From assembly GCA_021234155.1 (NCBI GenBank), contig JAJEKV010000050.1, positions 3,047,842 to 3,111,841 of the forward strand: 64,000 nucleotides of DNA, written 5' to 3'. This document shows, in pieces, positions 34,851 to 46,912 of the stretch. The position numbers were made by a program, and so were the translations under genes. Origin of the DNA: Isoetes taiwanensis (taxonomy: Eukaryota > Streptophyta > Lycopodiopsida > Isoetales > Isoetaceae). Positions within the stretch are counted from its first letter, which is position 1. Each line of letters begins with the position of its first letter. The notes below the pieces were generated by a model that searched no databases, was not told the DNA's origin, and saw only the letters and a list, made by a program, of their open reading frames with translations.

Positions 34851-36600
34851 CTCTCATGAGCTCGCGACCTCGGCTTCGTGGAACTCAACCTCCTACCGCC
34901 TTTACCTGGATGTAGTAGGACGGTATGGGTCACATTCTTGCATTCCCATTCTACATAACAAGGCATTCACAAAATATGTCCTGTTGGAATTGCCGACAAG
35001 AATCTGACAACCCAAGCAAAGTCAGCTTCCAAACATCTCCTCAGAAATCGCACCGCCGCAGAGCGAAAGATCTATGAAATACCACCTGGAAATGCCCAAA
35101 AAAATCCGAGCAGTCTCCTCCTTGTGAATCCATAGCCAAAGCTCCTGCAGATATGATTACCCGCAGATCTGATTCCGTGATATCCCTTTTTAGATCTTTA
35201 TCTATCATCTAATCTACCTACCTTATCTTAAACTTGTTTCTTGTTAAAACCCTAGGTTTAACTAGTTTGAAATTTTCACAAGTAAATACAATTTCTAGCA
35301 TAACTTTGATTCAGACTCTGTTTCAGATGATGCTTATTGCTTTAAGTTCTCTTCGTGATCTTTCCAAAGTGTATGTATGCCCTCTTGTTACGTTTTGGTG
35401 TCACCCGCCATGGTAGGGTTTATGTGTATGATGGGATATTGTGTTTCTGCATCTTTTTTAGATTAAGGCTTCCGCTTACTTAACTTTTGTATATAGCTGA
35501 TTTGATTTTATTTAGAGAGCTTCACCATGACAGAAAAGGGCCAGTAATAAGGAGAGATTTGGTGTAAGGATGTCCAGGAAAAGAAAAAGCCTTACTCGTA
35601 GAATCCACATTTAGACAGAGGTCCCTCACATTCCCACAAGTGCTCGTCTAGCATACAAAATTTCCATGGTCAAAAGTGTAAGCTTAATTTCAGTGTAATA
35701 ATGGATTTGCTATCTTCTCTTTTGGTCCCCAGCGCTCTTCATATCGGGCACAAGCAGGCCTCGTATATTTACCTTCCAAGATCGGGAGGATTCCAAAGTG
35801 CTCTAGACCTCAAGTAAGTTCACATTTGCCGCCTACAATTTCGTGACTGTACAACTCATTCATCTCCCGAGGAGTGAATGACACTATTGATCTATGATCG
35901 TGTCTATTGAGAGATGGACACACCTTATTACAGCTTTTAATACATGCCTTCGTTCCACTTAAAGCTCCAAGATATGGGCACAAGTGATGCCTCAAGTATT
36001 TACACTAGATGGGCTGCAATTACAGCCACACATTGTGTTGAAGTTGAAGTGCAGCATTGGAAAGGAAACATGTTGAGGTGGGGTAAGGCCGCATATCCCA
36101 CACCCAAGGGGATCAGGAGTCAGACCGCTGAAGCTAAGAAGCAGACAGAAATAGGCTGCCTCTGATTCTCTCATAGGAGCCCGAATCATGCATTATAGGC
36201 TGCAAGAGGCAGTAAGATGATGCCCTTCTGAGCATGGATGATGCTTTGCATTTTTTCACGGATGTCATGCAGCGTGAAGGCTGGTGGAGTTGTCTCCGCT
36301 ACTAGGGGTGGGAGCTGCAAGACTCGACCGCCCCCGCCATCTTTGGTTCGGGTTTCAAGACACTTCCAGTCACTACATGCTCCCGCCATTTGTCCATCCT
36401 AGGACTAGTTTCTAAGATGAGGACCTCCCTCTTCAATTGTGTAACCGTGAAGGGAGAGCCTGCAAGGTGAGGGTAGCCCAGCCTGCAAAAGAAATGGGCA
36501 AAGGTATTGTGGAGGCGCTGCAATTATTCTAGATCAAATGGCCCTTCCAACTTGACCGCTATGTCTAGATAATTTTAGAAATAAATCTTACTCACTAGAA
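34851..36600. other. Unassigned region
   Basis: There are no recognised domains. Two short similar stretches occur (about 35736-35772 and 35968-36003, around GGGCACAAG...GCCTC...GTATTTAC). Frames at 35944-36165 plus and 36302-36523 minus are open but unidentifiable. Confidence 0.4.
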
Positions 36601-36689
36601 TTAACATTATCTTATCTTATACTTTCTGGTTATTGTTTATGATGGGGAACCTGTGTTCTAGGATGGCTGTTGCCCTGCATGACGTTCCA

Positions 36690-36781
36690 TAACCCGCTAG
36701 TTCCCGCGTGGACGAAAAATCATCTTATCTTATCTTATCTTATCTTATCTTATCTTATCTTATCTTATCTTATCTTATCTT
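36690..36781 (+). repeat. (TTATC)n tract, possible LINE tail
   Basis: About 12 perfect TTATC units occupy 36720-36781. The sequence just before, CGTGGACGAAAAATCAT, resembles the pre-tail sequence of the LINE ends near 40148 and 40311, so this may be another tail of that family with a different pentamer. The hairpin is not visible upstream. Confidence 0.7.
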
Positions 36782-37601
36782 TGATGAACTAATGATGCAA
36801 ATCATCTCCTCTTTGGACGACTTCCACTTGCTACAGATCCTCCTTGTTTTACGACTCCTCAGGCTTTATAGGGCAACGATTCCATCTACCTTCTTCTGTT
36901 GGTCTCTCCCACTGCTTCATCTCCAGATGTTGAGAACACAAGCATTGCTGGGCAAATTGGCTTTGTACAAGTTCGGCTGGGCATAGAAAGCTTCTAAGCC
37001 CTTCCACCAGATTTTGCCCCAGAAGCATATAAATCTTCTAAGCTCTCCCAAGCACAAATTTCATGAGCATATCAAAATCTTATTCAGACTTAAACATTCT
37101 GCAATTCTGTAGTACCATTGAGATCCTGTTCATATTCTACAATGGTCGGAATGGCTATGGCCCCAAGGTGAGGAAGGTAGTGAATCTAGTTGTATTCTTG
37201 GTGAAAAGGGATTGTGAATGCATGGTGATTTGTAAAAAGGAACCTTGTAGTTCTTGAAGAAGATTTTCCTCCTTTACAAAGCACTGCGAGTAAGAAGTTA
37301 AGCCTCAAATAGGTACAAATTCCAATCCTAATATAGTTTCTCAAAATTTCAAAGCGATGGTGCTTTTGAAATCTGATTTATCGAAAACATGTATCGCCGA
37401 TTTAGCATTTCGTTTGAATAGTACATTTGAAATAAGTATTTATATTTTTTACAAGAAAAATAACTTTGGCCGGAGTATATTTTTTTCAAAAATGCTTGTA
37501 TAAGTATGGTATGGTTGCAACTCTTTTGACAATATAAGGTCTTATGGGAGGGGGTTTTTAACAAGAAAAAGTGCATACAAAGGGGTTTCTTCCACCATTG
37601 T
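36782..37601. other. Unassigned spacer
   Basis: Short frames only; no motifs or repeats recognised. Confidence 0.45.
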
Positions 37602-38895
37602 GCATGCACACGACATATCCCAAGGGATCAGACGCAATGTACAAATAAATAAATTTCACAAAGTGGAGCTTATAAGGACCGGCCCATATGCACTTATTTA
37701 GGACTTGAGGGGCTCCATTTTTTGTACTCTCTTTGGGTCAAAGTCTAGGGTTTGTTGGTGTTCCTTGCCATCTGGAATGACTTGAGCATGGGCGGGAGGA
37801 AGTCTCAGCACCGCATCGGGGTGAAAAAAACGCCATGTGGATATGTTTTCGGCTTTCTAGAGAGCAACTTGATTGCCCTGCTGGTTGGGGCCAGATGGAA
37901 TGCGCATTTATACGCATGCAAACGAAGAGGACCATCATAGCTTGCAGTAATCGAGATTCTGCTTGGTGTGTTTTCTAGAATATTAGTACCTTGAATATCA
38001 GGTTAAGACAACACATTATGAACATCACATGAATTTCACGCCTAAAACAATGCCTCACAATGCTATCCGTGATAACCATTTTCCCATGAAAAGAAATTGC
38101 CCCGGGGCTTCTACATTGTGTGTGCACAAAATGGCGATAGACAGATGGATTTGGGAGGCTTAATTAAGATAGCCGGCTTTTTTCTACCGGGGAACCATTG
38201 AGGATGAATATCACACTCTTCTAGTTGTTCTGCGATATGATCAAGAACTGGCACTCCAATACAGGTATGCACACGGCATATCCCAAGGGATCAGACGCAC
38301 GTACAACAACAGTCAAAGTGGAGTTGCTATGATCAGCCCATAAAGTGCACTTATTTAGGATCTTGAGGGCCCATTTTTTTGTACTTTGGGTCAAAGTCTA
38401 GGGTTTGTTGGTGTTCCTTGCCATCTGGAATGACTTGGAGCATGCGTAGAAAGTCTTTAGCACTGGCATTGGGGTGAAAAAACGCTACAGGAGACATGTT
38501 TCTTGCCTCTTTAGAGAGCAATCCTTGATTGCCCCAGTGGCGTTTTATTAGTACGCGATGAGCACGTGTGATGCAAACTTTAAGAGGACCACCACAGCTT
38601 CAGTAATCGATTCTCACAGCTTTGGAATATTAGTGCCCTTGAATAGGTTAAGACAACACATTATGAACATCACATGAATTTCACGCTGAAACAATGCCCA
38701 CAATGCTATCTGCATAACCATTTTCCCATGAAAAGCCGCAAATTGCCGCTTCGCTCGCACAGTACGTTCCTCGTATGATAGACAGATGGATTTCAGAGCA
38801 ATGATAGGCTTTTTCAATGGGAACCATTGAGGATGAATATCACACTCTTCAGAGTTGTTCGGCATATGATCACATCTGGGCATGTTGTGCATGCA
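37602..38895 (+). repeat. Two-copy tandem repeat of about 660 bp
   Basis: Copy 1 (37602-38263) and copy 2 (38266-38895) align along their length. Anchors are CATATCCCAAGGGATCAGAC, GGGTTTGTTGGTGTTCCTTG, CACATTATGAACATCACATG, GACAGATGGATTT and GAGGATGAATATCACACTC. A third, more diverged partial copy lies at 58370-58740, so the unit is dispersed as well as tandem. In copies 1 and 2 frames are broken. The nature of the unit (element or captured gene fragment) is unknown. Confidence 0.85.
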
Positions 38896-39309
38896 TGTGA
38901 TATTCTAGGAAAAGGTCCTTATGCACAAATCTCATCATTCGAAGTGAAATGGTGTTCCATTGAGCTGAATGAAAAAAAGTACAATGACCTATAGGGGAAC
39001 AAATTGATGAACTGTACAAGGTGAAGAGGGAATAAAATGATGAACCCTAAAATGAAAACAACAAACCCGGGACATATAAGATAATTGTGTACAATAAGTT
39101 CGTGCCCCCACATAGAATATCCGTAAGGCTTGTAAACCGCACACCGCAATAGTCGTCGTAAGGCCACCATCCAAGCAAAGTGACTCAAATCCATCCCGCA
39201 TGTATTATCCTCCCCATCGCCATTCAAAAGGTCGGCGACATCGCAGAGCCCAACCCAAAACCAACGCCATACTATAGATTGGCGCATCAGGTTAGGTTTC
39301 ATCTACGTG
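38896..39309. other. Unassigned spacer
   Basis: A 127-residue minus frame (38919-39302) ends here but has no recognisable motif. Nothing else is seen. Confidence 0.4.
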
Positions 39310-39645
39310 AAGAGTCACGAGCCGCTGACCAGAAATACAAGCACAATATCAAATGGAAAAAGAAGATCCATGAGGATCCTCGAAACTATGGGGGTATGCC
39401 GAGATAGAAAATATAAGCTTCCACTCAGAGGTATATAAAAAGTACCATGCACATCGTGCTGAGCTCCAAGCCGCAAGACTTAACCATATATGACTATCAA
39501 CTATGTTAGGAGCCACAGGCCAAGAGTCGCCAGTTTCAAAGTTGACTAGAAATACATGAGCACAATATCAAAATTGAAGAGATGATCCATGAGGATCCTC
39601 GAAAAGCCATGGGGCTATACCAGATAAGAAATATAGGCTCACCTG
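39310..39645 (+). repeat. Two-copy tandem repeat, period about 215 bp
   Basis: Segments 39310-39425 and 39522-39645 share AGAAATACA, AGCACAATATCAAA and GATCCATGAGGATCCTCGAAA, then TATAAGCTTCC / TATAGGCTCACC. GATCCATGAGGATC is itself an imperfect palindrome. Confidence 0.8.
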
Positions 39646-39984
39646 TGGGGCCTCCCTTGGTGCCCTCCGTATAAGCCACGTACATGCTAGGAAAAATACA
39701 GGTTTTATCAGCCAACACCCAATGAAACGTGAAACCCATATAGCAGTAAGAGGTTGGGGGACTTATACAACAAACAAGATTCAAATGTAGAAAATGCCGA
39801 TGGAGGAATGCAGAAGACACAAGGTTTTGAGGGGAGAAAGGACCAAAGAAAGCTTAGCTATAGCAGGCTTGTGCCAAAAGAAAGCTTGGGTCCAAAAAGG
39901 AGAGTCATGCCAAACCGACATCCCTTTCCTAGAAAATGAGATGGTTCTCTTCTATATAAAAAGAGAACCATAGCATTAAGCATG
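39646..39984. other. Unassigned spacer
   Basis: Contains AGAGAACCAT twice (near 39950-39972 in opposite orientations as ATGGTTCTCT / AGAGAACCAT), a 10-bp inverted repeat. No gene recognised. Confidence 0.4.
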
Positions 39985-40345
39985 GCTTTAGTGTGGTCGC
40001 TGGGATCATATCTCCAAGAGGTGATTTTGTACTGTCAAAGATTCTACAGTTGCTAAGCCCCTTTGGAACCATATTCTAGGCAAGGGCTTTTAATGGGATA
40101 GTGACATCTGGCGGCTCTTTGGGTCCCATAGGCCAATTGGTCTTCATGGACGATAAAATCATTCAATTCAACTGATAAGTATAAATATGCAGATGTATAA
40201 TTTCTCAATGAGTCTATTACGATAAAGGTTTTTCTCGCGAAAGCATTTCGGTGGTTGTTTAATCCTATAGTATTGGGCTTACTGTACTCTCTTTCTTAAA
40301 TTGGATCCCAAATGTGGACGAATCCAATTCAATTCAATTCAGTTC
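39985..40345 (+). mobile_element. Two successive LINE 3' ends with (AATTC)n tails
   Basis: The first end runs to about 40165 and contains TTGGGTCCCATAGGCCAATT, which is also present in the LINE at 57000-57860, then GTCTTCATGGACGATAAAAT and a short TTCAA tail. The second (about 40170-40345) has the conserved AAGGTTTTTCTCGCGAAAG region, TTTAATCCTATAGTATTG and a clearer (AATTC)3 tail at 40319-40342. Both lack coding sequence. One inserted next to or into the other, and the second tail abuts the PPR relic. Confidence 0.75.
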
Positions 40346-40349
40346 TCCA

Positions 40350-40690
40350 TACCTTTATAATATTGTACAACTGGGTAGCCGCTTATCAAGTACATCCCAA
40401 ATATGTGGCAGCTTTATCAACGTTTCATGGCTTTGCAAGTGACCCACATTTTGTATACATGGCAACCAAACTGCTACCAACAAGAAGACTTCCATCAAAT
40501 CCCATCTTAAAGACTTGCGTATCCCATGGTCCTTTTGTAGAGATAAATAGTAGAGCATTAGGAGGCGTATCTTTTCATTCCACTGTTCAACACATTTTAG
40601 CACCTTTTTATCTTGTCCATTTTCAACGTAAATATAGCCGTACTTGTGAAGATTGCTGGTATGGATATTCTCATCAACCATAACTTAACT
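40350..40690 (-). pseudogene. PPR protein fragment (PLS-type), broken
   Basis: On the minus strand one frame reads VFKMGFDGSLLVGSSLVAMY followed by TKCGSLAKP. This matches the plant PPR core of the form GFExDLFVGSSLVDMYAKCGSLxxA. PPR proteins bind organellar RNA and are numerous in land plants. Only about one and a half repeats are identifiable and neighbouring frames hold stops, so it is a relic. The 108-residue minus frame at 40355-40681 is a different frame of the same stretch. The LINE tail at 40342 lies against its 3' side. Confidence 0.55.
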
Positions 40691-40887
40691 TTTTACGTAA
40701 ACAACTATTTATGCAAAACAATATCAACTGGTGGCTTGAGTTCAAATTCTAGCCCTAAAGCAGAAACATGTGTCAAAAAATTTATGTCGCATTTGGTATC
40801 ATGTCCATCAAAGGCAATGTATTTAAAGTCATATCAATGTATCAATGTCCAAAAGCTCTAAAACAAATTATTAGAGCAGCAAAACTT

Positions 40888-40985
40888 CTAAACTTTCTAT
40901 TGTTGCTTTATTTTATGGTATGTTGTTTTGAATATTCTAAATTTTCTATTGTTGCTTTATTTTATGGTATATTGTTTTGAATATT
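40888..40985 (+). repeat. 49-bp tandem duplication
   Basis: Copy 1 (40888-40936) and copy 2 (40937-40985) differ at two positions (C/T near the start and G/A near the middle). The unit is T-rich, with TTTCTATTGTTGCTTTATTT at its core. Confidence 0.95.
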
Positions 40986-43340
40986 CTTGTATGCTGCCTT
41001 TTAATTCTTAAGTTCCTAATTGCTTCAATACACGATGCACATTATTTTATCATAAAAAATCTATATGTCAAATTTAACCAACACTATTTTGGTCAACTGG
41101 CTTTTTTGTCAAGCAAGACTGTGATAATGACATGCTAAATAGAGTATAAAAATGAGAACAAAACATAATAAAGAAAAAACTCAAGAATGGACAATCTAAC
41201 ACATTTTCAAGCAAAAGATTTCATGAGATCATAATACCTAAATTTTATAGGGGACGTATGCTTTCTAAGCAATTTAGAAATAGTCATTTCAAGTCAAAGG
41301 AATAACATGGAAACAAATTATTTGATTAGATTTTATTGTCATTGCAGATGGCACCTAGTTGGGGAATGACAACTTCATTCTATGGTTAGTTTTTATTTCA
41401 TAAATGCAAAACTTTCACTTATGAGTTCATTCCATCATTTAGACATTATATTTATAAAGCTATTGGAATAACATGGTTCTCATCAAATATTTAGAGTAAT
41501 TAACATCAAATACACATAATATATAGTTCTAGAAATAAGAAAATATTAGGGATCAAATTACAGTAAATCATATTAACGTGTAAATAAAACTGGACATTTT
41601 CTTTACTTCAAATATGAGATCATCTTGTAGCTCTTAGTGCAGCTGATACTATGTCATTGTGACATCATCTTTTTTATGTAAAATACATTTTATAAAGTGA
41701 GATCATTTCATTACTTCAAAGAATATTAAACATTCACATGGCAGATTATGCCTTCAAGCATGTGCTTTGTCTTACGAGTTAGCATATTCATTTAGAGGTC
41801 TTATACTTAATAATCTAAAAAACAAGTCCTTAAGGAAGTTAACTTCCTTGCCGTTGCATGCGTCCACACGTGCAATTTCTAGATTGCATGCACTTATATA
41901 GATGTCTTTCATGATTTCTTAGTTCTCTTTGAATTCCTTTAACCATTTATTATTGGCATCATCAATTCTAAATTAGAATCTTTATCTTTGTTTTTTGCAG
42001 TTGTGAAATTCCACACAAGCTCACAACCACATGCATGCATCATCAGTCATTTTTATATGCCTCATGAGATTCCTAGAGCATCAGCTGAGACAAAATGGGA
42101 TAAACTTTGGAGAGGCCGGAACTCAATAAGGATCCACATTTTTGGGTACTTGGTTTAGCATAACAAAGGTTAGTGTACTTCGTTTGGTTCATAGTTTGAT
42201 CGAGGGAGCATTTTTAGGAAGGGATGAATTATATAAAATTGAAAGATGACAATTCTGGAAATAGTCTTTTTAAAAATTCAATATTATTGATGTGGAAAGT
42301 TAGTTGATAGGTTTTATTATATTCAATGCTTTCAAAATCCTCTTCAAACCTCTCGGCTCGGGGCGCGGCTTATTCCACTGGGGTAATTCAAATCTAGAGG
42401 CCTGGATAGGTATATTCACCCCTTATACTTAATCTACACCGCATACAAAGTTCCCTATTTGTGGGTATGGATGTATGGAATTTGCTATAATATATAATGT
42501 TTGTAAACACTCTAAGATTTAAGGTATACTATATGGTGTTGATTTTGTACGTAGTAAAACATAATTATAGGGGTTTCCGCCGGCCTCTAATGCCACCCCC
42601 TCGCGGTGAATATGCACCCAAACCAAAGGGGGTTTGAAGGGGATTTAATTTAGAGCCGCTTGATGTAATAGGTCGGTGTGTTAAATCTCAGTGTACTTTA
42701 CCTTCAAATGCAAGATTGATGAACCAACTAGAAAAACATTTTAATTATATTATATATGTGTCATATAGTGTTTGGTAAAACATATTTGGGTCCAATTGTA
42801 ATGATGCCTCAGAGATATGTAGAATGGCAAGGCAACTTAAATGGATGGCATAAACACCGGTAAAAAGAAAGTAAATTTGGGCACTTCAACTTTAGAATTA
42901 AAGAAGAAAAAGACATGGGGTATTCTCTAATCCAAAATTTTGAATTAATCGCACTTGATGTAGCCTAAAACAACCAAATTAAAATACCCCATTCATACCA
43001 ACACCGAACCTATTCTATTCCACACGTGTCATTCCAAATACAATAGTTCTTATTATGTTGTGGGATGTTAAACCAAATACAACATAGTTTTATGTTGTGG
43101 AGATGCCAATTTCCAAAGGTGTCAAGCAAACCAAGATATAGAATTCATCTCAGTGGACATTTCCAACTAATGGATAGGGTCCTGGCACCTATGTAATGCA
43201 GGCAATATAAAAGGCCAATATGTTATGCTGATATTACTGTTCAGAGGCAAAAGGCCTCGCATACGCATACACACACTAGAGGCATGAAAATATACCAATA
43301 TGCAACAAACAATTAGCATCTCAAAACTTCTATGCTCATC
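40986..43340. other. AT-rich region with one 18-bp palindrome
   Basis: No gene was recognised. A perfect palindrome AAGGAAGTTAACTTCCTT lies at 41832-41849, followed by two TTGCATGC motifs (41855 and 41884). Confidence 0.5.
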
Positions 43341-44226
43341 TCATGATAAGGATACAAAATAATACAGTAAATACACAAATGGAAATAGAGAAATTGAATA
43401 TAAGCCAAGAAATGAATTGGTTGAAGCATGCCTTGTGTTGTCAAAAGATTGAGTGGGCCAAATCAGTATTTGGGTATACAATAGCCACCCTCAGAATGCT
43501 TTTTTTTCAAATGTCTTTCATCTTTTTTGAAGCGCATCGCCGCCGCAGTAAGATCTCACCATGCTTCTGTAAGGCAAAAGTGGCGAGCTATGATTTCGTT
43601 TCATTATGCTTAGATAGGGCAGTTCGGGCGAAAAGGTTCCCTTTAACTCTACATCTGCAATGTGAAGATAAGATTGTTTAATCCAAAGATCCCAGCCTTC
43701 TGGCTCGCCTCGCACTCGCAAATAAAACCAAAATTGACCCTAAACATAAGCCACTGCCATGTGAAATACACCTTTTTGTGTTTACCAAATGGATGCTCCC
43801 GTGGTAATATTCGCTAGCAGGAAGAAGTGAAGGCAAGGCTCTAATCACAGCATTCAATGCATGTCTCTATATAATGATTCGCATTTGGTAGATGCTTCAT
43901 TGGCTCTTTGACGCTATGACTTAGCGAGAAGATTAAACTGAAATAAAGAGCATCATAATAGCTGAATCACAACAACGGGTGGAACAAATCCATTGAGAAA
44001 TACAAGTACTCCGTGATGTCTTAGGTCTGTAAACACCCGTATTATCTTACCATTACGAGATGCTGGCACTCAACCTAATTCCACAAGGCTGTTGAAAGCC
44101 TGCAAACTTCAAGAGAATATAGCCAGACATATTTTGCCAAATCATGAAGTTCGGGATACAAACGGGCTCCCGGGCCTCGGCGAAAATCTACGCATAATCC
44201 GTGTTCCCCGGCTCAGTTGTACAAAA
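43341..44226. other. Unassigned region
   Basis: A 112-residue forward frame (43343-43681) is open but unrecognised, and its composition changes midway from AT-rich to mixed. It is more likely chance than a gene. Confidence 0.35.
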
Positions 44227-44433
44227 CTAAGGTAAAAATGTACGCCCCTTGTAGAGCCCGGCCATCAGAATAATTGCTAGTGCCATGGCCAGCTCGATGT
44301 CAGCCCCCTTGCTATCTTTCGCCGATCCCACTTTAGAATGGAAGGGTATCCAGTGTTTGTCAAGCTCCAATCCAAAGAATTCTGCTGCTTCTTTCCTAGG
44401 CAAACCCAAAGCCCTAAAGTTTGCAATCCCCAA
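44227..44433 (-). pseudogene. Exon-like coding relic, unidentified protein C-terminus
   Basis: The minus frame ends in a stop at 44227 and encodes FRALGLPRKEAAEFFGLELD, then a Lys/Ser/Asp stretch and a hydrophobic segment IELAMALAIILMAGLYKG before RTFLP. The composition and amphipathic-then-hydrophobic layout look like real protein, perhaps a small membrane or organellar protein, but I do not recognise the family. There is no ATG start: the frame opens with TTG just after an in-frame TAG. A TTGTGTAG sequence at 44452-44459 could be a splice acceptor, so this might be a last exon. Confidence 0.35.
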
Positions 44434-44686
44434 GCACTAGTTGCTCCTTTCCTACACAATTCTTTTTGTAGCTTTAGATTTTTTGAAGAGTAAAATCAAC
44501 GTTAAAATTGATGCACTCTAGAAATACTATTTAGTATATGACCAATAATAAGCAACAAAATCATAGAAAAACTACATAGAAAAGTTTATAAATATCAAAG
44601 TTAACCCCTGTTATAATGTAAGCAGATATTAATGTTAGATGAGGAATTAATCGAGGGACAATAAATCTTAAAAAAGTTGAGGCTAA

Positions 44687-44844
44687 AGATCCGCATCTTG
44701 GATGGTTGGTTATCACTAAGGATTTCATGCATTTAATATACACAGGAAAGATTAATCTCAACAAGGATCCATTTCTTGGTTGTTGATTAGCACTATGGAT
44801 TTATTGCATTAAATGTTACTCACCAAGTCCATAGTGCTGACCAA
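44687..44844. repeat. 75-bp direct repeat plus inverted repeat
   Basis: 44687-44744 and 44763-44820 share a diverged repeat (AAGRATCC...TTGGTTGTT...TTAGCAC). TTGATTAGCACTATGGA at 44783-44799 is mirrored by TCCATAGTGCTGACCAA at 44828-44844, a 17-bp inverted repeat with two mismatches and a loop of about 28 bp. Confidence 0.7.
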
Positions 44845-45904
44845 TAAGCTAAAGGCCGGCTCCTTATTGGGCCATAACATTTTCAAGATACAAAGTGAAC
44901 CAGGCTTCAATACCAAATGTGATACACTAACGTGCTAATCAATAAGTTGGATCTTTAATGTGCCCTAAGCTCAACAATGTTTTAGCCCATATTTCAGTTC
45001 ATGTCAAAGATACGCAAGCCATTGTGACGACCTACGGGTATTATACTCGTATATATAAACAAGAAAATTAATATGTCCTACTTGCCAAGATTGTTCCGGG
45101 GCTTTTAGCATGTTCTATGATGTAAGCCCTTATAGTGTCAGAGACCAACGATTCTCATCAGATTCTCTTAGATTCTCCTAGATTCTCTTAGTATTTCTAT
45201 TTTGATTGAGGTGTTTACCCATGAGCATTTAAAACCTTCTAAAATGATCTTATTTTGGATCTCAGTAAGATTTTTAAATTCATTTTTTCTATTTTTAGAC
45301 TAAGGTGTATCTCTTGAGCGTACCTAGAATGTTTTTTTTTCAAGATTTATATTGTACACCTTTATTATTATGAAACATTTTAGAACATTCTATTGTAAAT
45401 CTTAAAACCCATGGGCATTTTAAACCTTCTAAAATAATCTATTTTGGATCTCAGTAAATATTTTAAAAACATTTTCTATTTTAGACCAGCACTTGCCTTG
45501 AGCATCTAGGAATATTTTTTTTTTCAAGATTTATATTGTACACCTTCATTATGAAAACATTTTAGGAATATTCTATTAGCCGCTTTGCAAAATCTTAAAA
45601 ACTCTAAGATTTCCCATCAAGATTTTCTCTTACATTCCCTTTAGATATTATGAAGATTTTTAGATTCACTAGGATTTAAAGAGATTCCGCGACTGTATAT
45701 TTTCCAGATTCTCTACAACTTATGAGATTTTATATTCCTTTAATTCTTCTCGATTCTCTATATCTAGGAAATTTGTGAACATTTTAGAAACTTCGAACAT
45801 TTTGGAAAGTTTCAAAACATCCTAGAATATTATAGTCTATTTTATCTTAATTAGAATATTACCCTTTAAGTATATTTTGAAGCATAAATTTTTATAGAAT
45901 TAAT

Positions 45905-45965
45905 GCTTGGTCTAGTGGTTAGGAGTGGGGCCTGAGGGGTTGAGGACCGTGGTTCAATCCCACAA
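45905..45965 (+). ncRNA. tRNA-like SINE head with A and B boxes (copy 1)
   Basis: TGGTCTAGTGGTTAGG at 45908-45923 matches a tRNA box A region, and GGTTCAATCCC at 45951-45961 matches box B (GGTTCRANYCC). The 43-bp spacing fits an internal RNA polymerase III promoter. It is not a functional tRNA: the anticodon arm and acceptor pairing are not preserved. Probably a tRNA-derived SINE head. Confidence 0.6.
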
Positions 45966-46270
45966 CATAAAATTTGTGCTCTTCCTTAAGGAACGAGCAT
46001 TCAATATGAGCCTTAGGATCTTAAACTCATCAACGACAAGATCTCACCTATATAAAAGCAATATAATCATAGATCTATTACATATATCTCCTCAAAGCCA
46101 CGTGGACCGTGAGGGATGTGTCCTGCTGACGGGAGCCTGGTTTGACCCTCTGACCCACTCTCGGCCAGCACTCCCAGACTCAATCCTGACTCGGGTGAGG
46201 GACCTACGGCGGCCACATATTATATGTAAACTCCTTAAAGAATCGGGGCCGGGTGAGGATATGTGTCCCA

Positions 46271-46284
46271 ACTCCACGTGGAGT
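46271..46284. promoter_or_regulatory. G-box palindrome
   Basis: ACTCCACGTGGAGT is a perfect 14-bp palindrome around CACGTG, the core bound by plant bZIP and bHLH factors; a second CACGTG follows at 46286-46291. GCCACGTGG also occurs at 46098 and 47042. Binding is not shown by sequence alone. Confidence 0.6.
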
Positions 46285-46852
46285 CACGTGGATCTCGAAT
46301 CTGACCATTTGATAAGCGCCAAACAGGCAACAGTATAGATCCGACATACAAGAAAATTAATACATCCTACGCCATTGTTCCAGCTTTAGCATGTTCTATT
46401 TGCAAGGCCCCTAGGTGCCCTAGATAACCAACCCATTCCACTCTAGATTCTCTTGTGATTCTCTATATTCTTTCCGCAACATTCTATGTGCATTATACTT
46501 TTAGCATTCATGAAGATTCTACATTCTCTTAGAATTTTCTTATTTTGATCGAGGTGCTCACCCATGAGTATTTAAAACCTTCCAAAATAATCTATTTTGA
46601 CTGTGGTAACATTTTTCCGTTAGACTTGTATATATTTTCCTAGGTTCTCTTACAATTTGTATGAGATTTCCTTATATTCCTTTTTAATTCTCCCGATTCC
46701 TTACATTCAGAAATTTCAGAACATTTTGTGAACCGGAATATTTGGAAACTTTCGTAAATTATCCTGGTGAAATTATTTATAGGCTCATTTTATCTTAATT
46801 AGAACATTACCCTTTAAGTATGTTTGAAACATAATTTATTTATAGAATTAAT

Positions 46853-46912
46853 GCTTGGTCTAGTGGTTAGAGGGGGGGTTTGGGGGTTGAGCCATAAGGT
46901 TCAATCCCCAAT
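46853..46912 (+). ncRNA. tRNA-like SINE head with A and B boxes (copy 2)
   Basis: TGGTCTAGTGGTTAG at 46856-46870 and GGTTCAATCCC at 46898-46908 repeat the arrangement of copy 1 about 948 bp downstream. Sequence between the boxes is G-rich and diverged, while both boxes are kept. Confidence 0.6.

Noticed and set aside
37738-37940. Protein-coding gene in the tandem repeat at 37.7 kb
   Set aside because: Frames on both strands overlap and are broken in the second copy, so coding conservation is not supported there.
45905-46912. Two functional tRNA genes
   Set aside because: A and B boxes are present, but acceptor and anticodon stems do not pair, so they are called tRNA-derived SINE heads.
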